From Mogibacterium sp. (lineage in GTDB: Bacteria; Bacillota_A; Clostridia; Peptostreptococcales; Anaerovoracaceae), in assembly GCA_017469325.1 (NCBI GenBank), contig JAFUGO010000045.1, forward strand, positions 1 through 13,605: 13,605 nt of DNA. The letters run 5' to 3'. Positions 7,020 through 13,605 of this stretch are shown in pieces. A program made the position numbers and the translations under genes. The stretch's first letter is position 1. Each line of letters opens with the position of its first letter. The notes under the pieces are model-generated. The model was not told the DNA's origin. It did not search any database and saw only the letters and a list, made by a program, of their open reading frames with translations.

Positions 7020-7505
7020 TCACCTTATCACCGACCACGCTCCGATCAGCATTTCAAGGCTGCAGCGGGCATTCGCCGGGCTGGTCGAAGGCAGGCACAC
7101 CGCGCTCCTCCCGTATTCCGGCTCGATGTACTTCATATAGAGCTCGTGCGACCTGCGGCCGTTACAGTAAATGTCCTGTATATTGCAGCTGTCCAGTATG
7201 ATCCCGATATCGTTGGCGCGGGCGTTCCTTATGCTGGCGTCCGATGAACCTTTGATCTCGCAGCTTGCGATCGAATCCCAGAGCGCCAGCCCGCTGCTTA
7301 AGATCAGCTCCTTCTTTTCGTCTATCGTATCCGGGACCGGCTTGTCGAACACAGCGGCGATGACACGCCAGAACCTGTTTTGCGGATGTCCGTAGAAGAA
7401 ATTCTGCTGTCTTGATTTTACCGACGGAAAAGAGCCGAGTATGAGTACCCGGCTGCTTTCATCATATAGAGGTCCGAACGGATGCTGCAAAATCTGTGTT
7501 TCCAT
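7020..7505 (-). CDS. UDG-superfamily DNA glycosylase, deoxyinosine (hypoxanthine) type
   Basis: 161-residue base-excision repair enzyme resembling DNA-deoxyinosine glycosylases (UDG family 6), which remove hypoxanthine arising from adenine deamination. Typical family stretches are VLILGSFPSVKSRQQNFFYG (20-39), HPQNRFW (40-46), GLALWDSI (72-79) and the late loop LPSTSPANA (138-146). Length is close to the family norm. The gene begins 34 bases after the GH94 stop with no strong ribosome site (only an A/G-rich AGAAAGAA far upstream), so translation may depend on coupling to the phosphorylase gene. A repair enzyme inside a sugar operon is an odd neighbour; there is no obvious functional link. The family assignment is good, while the precise lesion removed is from knowledge of relatives. 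Confidence 0.85.
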   Translation of the reverse strand: METQILQHPFGPLYDESSRVLILGSFPSVKSRQQNFFYGHPQNRFWRVIAAVFDKPVPDTIDEKKELILSSGLALWDSIASCEIKGSSDASIRNARANDIGIILDSCNIQDIYCNGRRSHELYMKYIEPEYGRSAVCLPSTSPANARCSLEMLIGAWSVIR

Positions 7506-7539
7506 AGCGCTTATACTATACGTTGTTCTTTCTGCAGCC

Positions 7540-9948
7540 TTACATATGAAGCACTATCTCAGTTACATCTGTAAGAAGCTCTTCTGCGATATACGGGCCG
7601 TTCACGGCTGCTCCGTTTACGGTCATCTCAGTGCATCCGCTTTCTTTCCCGTCCGGATTCTCGATAAGTATATTGAGCTTCCTTCCGCGGAATGCCTTAT
7701 CTATCCTGACATTCTTCCATTCCTTAGGGATCGACGGTGAGATCTTTATGCCGCCTATATCCGGACGGATTCCCAGGATGCCTTCAACACAGCCTACCAT
7801 AACGGTTGATGCTGTCCCGGTGAGCCAGTGTACATGCGAGCGGCCCTGATGAGGACTCTCTTTACCTTCGGTGAACTGTCCGTAGCAGTAAGGCTCTATA
7901 CCGCGGATCTCGGCTATGTCGTTCTGCATCGACGGAGCATTCTCTGCAAAATACTTAAATGCCCTGTCTCCGTGTCCGAGCAGAGCTTCGGCGAGTATGA
8001 GCCAGCCCTGCGACTGTGAGAAGACCCCCGCGTTCTCCTTGACGCCTGCGTTGTATCCGACTGCCAGCGCGCCTTCGAACGCCTCCGCGTGGAACGAAGG
8101 ATCCATAAGTATCGCACCGAAGTCCGTATTCAGCTTGCTGTACACATTATCCATCGCCAGCGCGGCCTGCTTCTCATCAGCATGTCCGCTTATAACGCTC
8201 CAGCTCTGCGGGTTGAGCCACATATTGGCTTCCTTCGCGGACCGTTCTCCGATCAGCTCGCCATCCTCCGTGATGCCTCTGATGTAACGGTCATCATTCC
8301 AGCAATACTTGTTGATTATCTCCCCTACAGACTTCTGCTCTTCCGAGAGCCATTCGAGGTATTCTTTGTCACCGAGAGTCCCGGCGAATTCCTTCATGAC
8401 AGTGAAAGCATAGTAGTACTGAAGAGCAACAAAGACTGATTCTCCCATCGCTCCGAGTCTCAGGCAGTCGTTCCAGTCGGCAAAGAGCCCCGCAGGCATC
8501 CCATGCGGACCCAGGTGTTCCTTTGAGAAGCGGATCGCCCTCTTGAGATGCTCGTAGACGGTCCCTTCATCGCGGTTCGCGAAAGGAATGACCTCGTTCA
8601 GGAAGTCTGTATTGCCAGTCTCGGCTATGTATTTGTACACGGTCGGGAAGAGCCACAGCGCGTCATCCGCCCTGTAAGCAGGGTGTCCCGTCTCACGCAC
8701 GTATGAATCATCTTCAGGCGTATCCTCGTGCCCCGCGTTGTGTGTGAATTTTACGAGCGGAAGTCCCGCACCGTGATCCACTTGGGCCGAAAGCATAAAA
8801 CGTATCTTGTCGGCAGCCATCTCAGGCGCGAGGTGGATTATGCCCTGGATGTCCTGCACTGTATCTCTGTATCCGTAACCGTTCCGGAGGCCGCAGTAAA
8901 TGAACGACGCGGCGCGCGACCATATGAAGGTCATAAAGCAGTTATACGCGTTCCATGTGTTGATCATGGTATCGAATTCAGGGCTCGGGGTCTCGACATG
9001 AAGAGCGCTGAGCCTGTCTTCCCACAGATCTTTGAGCTCGCCGAGCTCCTTTGCGCATCTGCTTCCGGGATCCTTATACTCCCCGATTATCTCCCTGCTC
9101 TCGCTGAGATCATGTTCTCCGAGGACAAAGGCGATCGTCTTTGATTCGCCAGGTTCAAGCCGGATCACTGAAGAAAGGGCTCCGCACGCGTTGCCGTTGT
9201 AATTATCCTTGTTACCGAGGTCGCCCGTTTCCACACCGGCCGGATCTGAGTATTCGCGGTACGGTCCCAGAAAGGCCGCCTTGTCTCCGCAATAAGAAGA
9301 GACTTCAGCACCGGTGAGAGCAAAGAACCTCTCCGTGATCTTATTATCCGAAGCGCTGTCCTTCGGGAGCGCATCCAGATTGCCGTGTATAAGATGCCTC
9401 AGACATCCGTCAGCATACAGAGTGCGCGAAATGAACAGCGAGTACTGCAGGTTTACCTGATCCTGCTCGTAGTTGTCATGATTGGTGAATTCGGCATAAC
9501 CGGTCACTGTCAGGTCCTTCGCTTCTGATGACGTATTCGAAACACTGAGTTCCCACACTTCATGGGTCTTTCCCTCAGGCACGTAATAAACAGCCTCGCT
9601 GCGGACGCCTTCATAATCCGCGGTGAACCTGCTGTATCCCAGCCCGTGTCTGCACTCGCATTTATAACTGTTCAGATCCTTGCCGACAGGCTGCCACGAC
9701 GTTGACCAGTAATCTCCCGAGGTGTTGTCTCTTATGTATATGTATCTGCCCGGCCGGTCGAACTGGTTGAATACATACCTCAGTATGCGCCCGTTGGCTC
9801 CCGACTTCGCAAAGCTGTAGCCTCCGGCATTGTTGGAGATAAGCGCTCCGTATTCCGGTGAGCCCAGATAATTGGCCCATGGCATAGGTGTGTCGGGTCT
9901 TTCTATTACATACTCTCTGTTCTCATCATCAAAGTAACCAAATCTCAT
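7540..9948 (-). CDS. GH94 glycoside phosphorylase (cellobiose/chitobiose phosphorylase-like)
   Basis: 802-residue cytosolic enzyme of GH94 (formerly glycosyltransferase family 36), which splits beta-linked disaccharides with phosphate to give an alpha-sugar 1-phosphate. The N-terminal beta-sandwich begins MRFGYFDDENREYVIERPDT, typical of the family; a helical linker leads to the (alpha/alpha)6 barrel from about 320. Visible conserved pieces are WNAYNCFMTFIWSRAAS (332-348), GYGYRDTVQD (357-366), the catalytic-acid motif ADWNDCLRLG (490-499), LNPQSWSVISGHA and GIRPDIGGIKISPSIP. No signal peptide. Length matches cellobiose and chitobiose phosphorylases (about 800-820). The acceptor and linkage cannot be settled by reading; the CelC-like GH5 neighbour favours a beta-glucan disaccharide. 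GGGAG lies eight bases before the ATG, 21 bases after the regulator stop: same operon. Confidence 0.92.
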   Translation of the reverse strand: MRFGYFDDENREYVIERPDTPMPWANYLGSPEYGALISNNAGGYSFAKSGANGRILRYVFNQFDRPGRYIYIRDNTSGDYWSTSWQPVGKDLNSYKCECRHGLGYSRFTADYEGVRSEAVYYVPEGKTHEVWELSVSNTSSEAKDLTVTGYAEFTNHDNYEQDQVNLQYSLFISRTLYADGCLRHLIHGNLDALPKDSASDNKITERFFALTGAEVSSYCGDKAAFLGPYREYSDPAGVETGDLGNKDNYNGNACGALSSVIRLEPGESKTIAFVLGEHDLSESREIIGEYKDPGSRCAKELGELKDLWEDRLSALHVETPSPEFDTMINTWNAYNCFMTFIWSRAASFIYCGLRNGYGYRDTVQDIQGIIHLAPEMAADKIRFMLSAQVDHGAGLPLVKFTHNAGHEDTPEDDSYVRETGHPAYRADDALWLFPTVYKYIAETGNTDFLNEVIPFANRDEGTVYEHLKRAIRFSKEHLGPHGMPAGLFADWNDCLRLGAMGESVFVALQYYYAFTVMKEFAGTLGDKEYLEWLSEEQKSVGEIINKYCWNDDRYIRGITEDGELIGERSAKEANMWLNPQSWSVISGHADEKQAALAMDNVYSKLNTDFGAILMDPSFHAEAFEGALAVGYNAGVKENAGVFSQSQGWLILAEALLGHGDRAFKYFAENAPSMQNDIAEIRGIEPYCYGQFTEGKESPHQGRSHVHWLTGTASTVMVGCVEGILGIRPDIGGIKISPSIPKEWKNVRIDKAFRGRKLNILIENPDGKESGCTEMTVNGAAVNGPYIAEELLTDVTEIVLHM

Positions 9949-9969
9949 ACAGGTTCTCCCGCTTTCAAT

Positions 9970-10971
9970 TTATACATCATATTGCTCGTTCAGCTGCTGT
10001 ATCATATCCTTCATTTGAGCGACCACGCTGTCAGGTCCGGTTATCCTGATCCCTCCTCCGAGGGATACGACCCATCCGAGGAAGTGAGTACTTACAGCCA
10101 CCGTGACCGTCGTCTTAAAATGGTCCTCATCTACCGGGACTATGATTATATCCTTGCCGAAGCGGTCTATCAGCACGCCCACCATGTAGTTTTCGGCTTC
10201 GAGCGTTACCTTCGTCTCTTCTCCGGCGTACATCCCGAACAGAGATTTTGTGTAATCGGCAAGATTGAATTCTTTGAAAGCCTCCTTGCCCTCTCTCGGC
10301 TCGTCCAGGATCTCGATCTCCTTCATTTTATCTACGCGGTAATGCGTGACATTTCCGTGCTTTGAGTCATAAACGACCAGATAATACATCTCGTCATCCC
10401 ACATCAGAGCCCACGGACTGCGCTGATACCACATGCCGTCATACCTTGGCTTCAGCTCCTTCTTCAGATCCCAGTCATAGTATCTGAACCTGATCTGCCT
10501 GTCGGAATTGATGGCCCTGTGCAGCTTGTCAACATTGTAGTAGATGCTCTCGTTCATCGTCTTGACACGGCCCGCTATAAGCACCTGCCTGTGCAGCTGC
10601 GACGCTTCATGATTGCTTGCAAGCGACTCGATCTTTTTGATCAGGTCGCGGGATTTATGCTCGCTGATGAACTTGGAGGACTGCACTGAATCCACGAGAA
10701 GTTTAAGCTCCGCAAGCTCAAAGTCCCGGCTGCCGAGATAATAATAATAGTTGCGGCCATCCTGCGAAGTCAGGATATCCAGGCCGTACTTTTTGAGCTC
10801 ACTGATGTCATTGTAGATCGTCTTCCGGTCAGCGTTGACACCGTATGCCGCCAGCTTCTGAATGATCTCAGGCATGGTAATGTAGTGGTTGTCATCTGTC
10901 TCTTCCATAAAGATCCTCATCAGATAGACCATCTTGAGCTTCTGATTATCGCCTTTACGTTCCTTAGCCAT
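9970..10971 (-). CDS. HTH-WYL transcriptional regulator
   Basis: 333-residue DNA-binding regulator. An N-terminal winged HTH (about 10-65, recognition segment NADRKTIYNDISELKKYG) is followed by a helical region, a WYL domain (about 145-220) and a C-terminal WCX-like extension (about 250-330). The name-giving Trp-Tyr-Leu reads YYL in DDEMYYLVVYD, a common variant. WYL domains are thought to bind nucleotides or other small ligands, and these proteins control DNA repair, defence or metabolism. The start is taken as the ATG; a GTG lies directly before it (10972-10974), and AAGGA with AGGGGG just upstream fits either poorly to moderately. It heads the GH94 operon and is divergent from the GH5 gene, so control of beta-glucan use is the simplest inference. 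Confidence 0.88.
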   Translation of the reverse strand: MAKERKGDNQKLKMVYLMRIFMEETDDNHYITMPEIIQKLAAYGVNADRKTIYNDISELKKYGLDILTSQDGRNYYYYLGSRDFELAELKLLVDSVQSSKFISEHKSRDLIKKIESLASNHEASQLHRQVLIAGRVKTMNESIYYNVDKLHRAINSDRQIRFRYYDWDLKKELKPRYDGMWYQRSPWALMWDDEMYYLVVYDSKHGNVTHYRVDKMKEIEILDEPREGKEAFKEFNLADYTKSLFGMYAGEETKVTLEAENYMVGVLIDRFGKDIIIVPVDEDHFKTTVTVAVSTHFLGWVVSLGGGIRITGPDSVVAQMKDMIQQLNEQYDV

Positions 10972-11004
10972 CACCGGCCCCCTTCCTTTGTATTATCCTG
11001 TATT

Positions 11005-11010
11005 ATTATA
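11005..11010 (-). promoter_or_regulatory. Likely -10 element for the regulator-GH94 operon
   Basis: A consensus TATAAT on the minus strand lies 34 bases upstream of the regulator ATG. No good -35 is found at 16-18 bases, so the call rests on the -10 alone and on its place in the divergent region. Confidence 0.4.
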
Positions 11011-11083
11011 CGGTATTTGGTTTTGCTCACACCAGCCCTTTATTGCTCCGGCCGCTTTGTCATTCCGCAACGGGAGGATGCTG

Positions 11084-11112
11084 TGGACTTGCCGTTTCCG
11101 TGAAGATATAAT
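11084..11112 (+). promoter_or_regulatory. Sigma-A-type promoter of the GH5 gene
   Basis: TGGACT (11084-11089) and TATAAT (11107-11112) are 17 bases apart. The predicted start near 11119 gives an 85-90 base leader, which includes a 13-base tandem duplication just before the ribosome site. Confidence 0.65.
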
Positions 11113-11169
11113 GGCTTTGTCGGATTCCGGATCAGCACCTTTGAAAGTTCATACGGGCTCTTCCGGACC

Positions 11170-11195
11170 GGGATAATGACATGGGATAATGACAG
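11170..11195 (+). repeat. 13-base tandem duplication in the GH5 leader
   Basis: GGGATAATGACA occurs at 11170-11181 and again at 11183-11194, one base apart. Each copy contains an ATG. The duplication ends in the AGGAG ribosome site. It may be a slippage product or a pair of binding half-sites. Confidence 0.8.
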
Positions 11196-11205
11196 GAGAC
11201 ACAAT

Positions 11206-12234
11206 ATGAAAATAATGCAGGGTTATATGCACGGGATCAACCTCGGCGGCTGGTTCTCACAGTGCGACCATACCGAAGAACGCTACGATACATTCATAAC
11301 TGAAGAAGATATTGCTCACATCAGGGACTGGGGACTTGATCACGTCCGCCTTCCTATCGACTACGACCTTGTTGAGTATGCGGACGGCAGCTACAAAGAA
11401 GCCGGCTTTGCCAGGATACAGAAGGTGATCGACTGGTGCGGATCTTATGGTCTCAATCTGGTGCTGGACCTTCACAAGACATTTGGTTTCAGCTTTGATG
11501 ACGGAGAAGAGGAATCGGGATTCTTCGAAAACCCGGATTATCAGGAGCGCTTTTACCGCCTTTGGGAACAGTTTGCCCTTCGCTTTGGCAAATATGAAGA
11601 CAGGATCGCGTTCGAGCTTCTGAACGAGGTCACCGCAAAGGAGTACTGCTCAAAGTGGAATGAGATCGCCGCGGAATGCATACGCCGCATCAGAGCGATC
11701 TCAGGCAGCATAACGATACTCGTCGGCGGTTACTACAACAACAGCATCGAAGCTCTTCGCGACCTCGACCCTCCTCAGGACGAGAATATTGTATATAACT
11801 TCCATTGCTACGAGCCTCTTATTTTCACCCATCAGGGCGCGTACTGGGTCAGGGGCATGGATACATCTTTCCGCATGCCGATCAGCATGACGTACGGAGA
11901 GTACGCGGAGAAAGCCACTCAGCAGATCGACTATTACTATACTGACCTGAGCGGCTTTGATCAGGATGCGAAGTTCGGTACTGAGTTTTTCGAAGAGATA
12001 ATAAAAGAAGCCGTACAGGTCGCGCAGGAACGAAACGTAGCCCTGTACTGCGGTGAATTCGGCGTCATCGATCTGGCTTCTCCGGAGGACACCCTCGAAT
12101 GGTACCGTATGATATGCTCAGTCTTTGACAAGTACGGGATCGGCAGAGCGGCATGGAGCTACCGCGCCATGGATTTCGGCTTCACCGATGAAAGACTCAG
12201 CGGAGTTATCGATGATATAGTCCGCCTGCTCTAA
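11206..12234 (+). CDS. Cytosolic GH5 endo-beta-glucanase, CelC-like
   Basis: 342-residue glycoside hydrolase family 5 enzyme closely resembling Clostridium thermocellum CelC, cleaving beta-1,4 or mixed-linkage glucan chains with retention. The (beta/alpha)8 barrel motifs are in order: GINLGGWFSQ (10-19), HVRLPIDY (46-53), LDLHKT (88-92 region), acid/base Glu141 in LLNEV, NFHCYEP with His200 and Tyr202, nucleophile Glu284 in YCGEFGV, and Trp317 in AAWSYR. There is no signal peptide and no carbohydrate-binding module, so it acts inside the cell on imported oligosaccharides. The ATG at 11206 is chosen because AGGAG lies seven bases before it; an in-frame ATG at 11176 would add ten residues absent from CelC and has no ribosome site. 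Divergent from the WYL-GH94 operon, with which it probably forms a two-step pathway. Confidence 0.92.
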   Translation: MKIMQGYMHGINLGGWFSQCDHTEERYDTFITEEDIAHIRDWGLDHVRLPIDYDLVEYADGSYKEAGFARIQKVIDWCGSYGLNLVLDLHKTFGFSFDDGEEESGFFENPDYQERFYRLWEQFALRFGKYEDRIAFELLNEVTAKEYCSKWNEIAAECIRRIRAISGSITILVGGYYNNSIEALRDLDPPQDENIVYNFHCYEPLIFTHQGAYWVRGMDTSFRMPISMTYGEYAEKATQQIDYYYTDLSGFDQDAKFGTEFFEEIIKEAVQVAQERNVALYCGEFGVIDLASPEDTLEWYRMICSVFDKYGIGRAAWSYRAMDFGFTDERLSGVIDDIVRLL

Positions 12235-12270
12235 AAAAATTAGGAGAAAGACGGTCCGAATAGAAACAGA

Positions 12271-12710
12271 ATGAAAGAAACCTCCGGCGGAAACTACCGG
12301 ATACCGGCAAGCACCGGTATGGGGATATGCGCCGCCACACTGCTGCTGTACTCGCGTATCGGCGAAAACACATCCGTACTGTATATCATGATCGTGATGT
12401 GCATTACGGGAAAGGGCTTTGCTCTGTTTTCATCACCAAATACCAACACTATTCTCAGCTGCGTCAAAAAAATTATGGAGTTGCAAACTCCATAATCGCT
12501 ACTATGCGGACTTACGGCCAGTCATCGGGCATGGCGATCCTGAGCTCCATAACCGCCTTCGTGCTGGGAAGCGGTACGCTCGAAACATCTCCTCACGCTG
12601 ACATCCTCCGTATGATGCATATCTCGATTCTTACATTCGCATGTATCTGTGTGATCGGGATCTTCTTCTCGCTTGCCCGAGACAGCAAAGATGCGGGCGT
12701 CAATGAGTGA
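12271..12710 (+). pseudogene. Decayed 3' end of a DHA2-type MFS transporter gene
   Basis: Only the last part of a 14-helix drug-type MFS transporter remains. The first frame (12271-12495) reads STGMGICAATLLLYSRIGEN and later GFALFSSPNTNTILSCVKK, then goes out of frame. The second frame continues exactly where it should, with NYGVANSIIATMRTYGQSSG and ends ARDSKDAGVNE at 12710. The break is at an A7 run (12466-12472); one extra A would restore the frame. At least two thirds of a normal transporter is missing at the 5' end, and the first dozen residues do not look like transporter sequence. It is therefore read as a truncated, frameshifted remnant following the GH5 gene, possibly from a past deletion or recombination. 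Confidence 0.8.
12464..12496 (-). terminator. Hairpin plus T7 on minus strand, possible terminator
   Basis: A perfect 11-base inverted repeat (ATTATGGAGTT at 12472-12482, AACTCCATAAT at 12486-12496) with a 3-base loop is followed on the minus strand by a run of seven to eight T. It has the form of an intrinsic terminator for the minus-strand lipoprotein gene, though it lies about 230 bases past that stop codon, is low in GC, and falls inside the MFS remnant. Confidence 0.45.
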
Positions 12711-12729
12711 TCCCGCTGCAGATCAGAAG

Positions 12730-13368
12730 CTACTGCAAGCCTTCGATCCAGGACCTTATCTCATCTTCCGAAGCTCCCGCGCCGAATCTCGCTCCTTCAA
12801 GCCAGTTGCCGCTTCCGGCATTATCAGCGAGGTTTTGCCCGCTGCTGCCGATACCGCTGCTGCCTGATGTGCAGAACGGGATCATGGTGATACCATCGAA
12901 ATCATAGCTCTCCACAAAGGTATCCATGATGCGCGGTTCCTCGCCCCACCATATAGGATATCCAATGTAGATCGTTGTATATCCATCAAGTGATACCTTG
13001 TCGCTTCCGATCTCAGGGCGTGCAGACACGTCATTCTGTTCATGTGTTGTCCGGCTCTCTGAATCGTTCCAGTCGAGGTCCTCCTCAGTATATTCCTGAG
13101 CCGCCTTGATCTCATATGTGTCTGCTCCGGTTATGGACGCGATCTTCTCAGCCACTCCTTTAGTATTGCCTGTTGCCGAGAAATACACTACGAGAGTTGC
13201 GTTTCCGGAGCTGCCGCCTTCCGTTCCTTTCTCTTCAGCCTGCTCTTCTGCAGCTGCTTCCGACCCGCTGTCAGAAGCCTGATCCTCACCGGAACTTCCG
13301 CCGGAGCATGCCGCGAGTCCGAAGACCATCAGCAGCATCATCATTAATACAGCGATCAGTTTTTTCAT
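12730..13368 (-). CDS. Flavodoxin-domain lipoprotein
   Basis: 212-residue protein with a lipoprotein signal peptide: MKKLIAVLMMMLLMVF then lipobox LAAC, Cys21 being the lipidation site. Residues 22-56 are a low-complexity Ser/Gly/Glu/Ala tether. The flavodoxin domain starts at 57, with FMN phosphate loop FSATGNTKGVAEKI (63-76), the isoalloxazine loop YIGYPIWWGEEP (134-145) and a late PFCTSGSSGIG segment (164-174). It should sit on the outer face of the membrane and pass electrons there, presumably loading FMN after or during export; its partner is unknown. AGGAGG lies five bases before the ATG. The cupin gene ends 12 bases upstream, so the two are one operon. It converges with the MFS remnant, 19 bases away. 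Confidence 0.88.
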   Translation of the reverse strand: MKKLIAVLMMMLLMVFGLAACSGGSSGEDQASDSGSEAAAEEQAEEKGTEGGSSGNATLVVYFSATGNTKGVAEKIASITGADTYEIKAAQEYTEEDLDWNDSESRTTHEQNDVSARPEIGSDKVSLDGYTTIYIGYPIWWGEEPRIMDTFVESYDFDGITMIPFCTSGSSGIGSSGQNLADNAGSGNWLEGARFGAGASEDEIRSWIEGLQ

Positions 13369-13380
13369 TTCCGCCTCCTG

Positions 13381-13605
13381 CTACTTCAGTTTGTTGTAGT
13401 CTTCGTCTGATACGGCTTCGAGCCACTCGTTGCTCGTTTCTTCTCCCTCGACTTCAATTGCCAGATGCGAGAACCAGGAATCCGGCGCAGCGCCATGCCA
13501 GTGTTTGACTTCAGCAGGGATATTGATCACCGTGCCGGGTGTCATCTCAACAGCCTCCTTGCCCCATTCCTGATAGAATCCTCTGCCGCCGATGCAGATC
13601 AGCAT
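13381..13605 (-). CDS. Cupin-domain protein, C-terminal part (cut by window edge)
   Basis: The last 74 codons of a cupin_2 protein; the reading frame runs off the right edge, and the ATG at the edge is probably internal because the first cupin motif is missing. Visible are GRGFYQEWGKEAVEMTPGTV, the second-half motif NIPAEVKHWHGAAPDSWFSH with metal-ligand candidates His35, His37 and His47 (window numbering), and the end TSNEWLEAVSDEDYNKLK. This C-terminus is typical of small cupins annotated near carboxymuconolactone decarboxylase-like proteins and oxidoreductases. The enzymatic role is unknown. It is followed 12 bases later by the flavodoxin lipoprotein gene, suggesting a shared redox function. 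Confidence 0.8.
   Translation of the reverse strand: MLICIGGRGFYQEWGKEAVEMTPGTVINIPAEVKHWHGAAPDSWFSHLAIEVEGEETSNEWLEAVSDEDYNKLK

Noticed and set aside
11176..11205. Longer GH5 start at 11176
   Set aside because: No ribosome site before it, and the extra ten residues come from the tandem duplication and are absent from CelC-like enzymes.

Overview
The window looks like chromosomal DNA from an anaerobic Gram-positive bacterium, most likely a Clostridia-type Bacillota. Pointers are the strong AGGAGG-type ribosome sites, extended -10 promoters, a fused FeoA-FeoB iron permease, a CelC-like cytosolic GH5 enzyme beside a GH94 phosphorylase, and a flavodoxin carried on a lipoprotein. No species can be named from sequence reading alone. 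I found no tRNA, rRNA, CRISPR array, insertion sequence or phage gene.

Layout, left to right. 1-177 is non-coding and holds a nested stem-loop plus the terminator of a minus-strand TauE/SafE-type permease (178-1104). A 287-base divergent region (1105-1391) carries two opposed promoters and a perfect 27-base palindrome with a CcpA/LacI-like core. Two overlapping plus-strand genes follow: a two-TM membrane protein and a flavodoxin-fold protein. They end at a terminator and face feoAB (minus, 2674-5013). The feoAB promoter region contains a 19-base inverted repeat on the -10, a leader hairpin and a very cramped ribosome site. Upstream are pfkA (minus, with its own terminator and promoter), a HAD phosphatase, a UDG-superfamily DNA glycosylase, a GH94 phosphorylase and an HTH-WYL regulator, all on the minus strand. 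The regulator, phosphorylase and glycosylase are closely packed and probably form one operon.

Divergent from the regulator, on the plus strand, is a signal-less GH5 glucanase. It is followed by a decayed C-terminal piece of a DHA2-type MFS transporter with a -1 frameshift. The right end has a minus-strand pair: a cupin protein cut by the window edge and a flavodoxin lipoprotein.

Functional reading: the GH5 enzyme could trim imported beta-glucan oligosaccharides in the cytosol. The GH94 enzyme would phosphorolyse the resulting disaccharide to glucose 1-phosphate plus a free sugar, and pfkA feeds glycolysis. The WYL regulator sits between the two glucan genes and is the obvious candidate controller. 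No sugar transporter is visible here. The most notable oddities are the substituted active-site positions in PfkA, the layered control region of feoAB, the palindrome at 1275-1301, and the hairpin/A7 motif exactly at the MFS frameshift. I did not find a clearly new multi-gene system.
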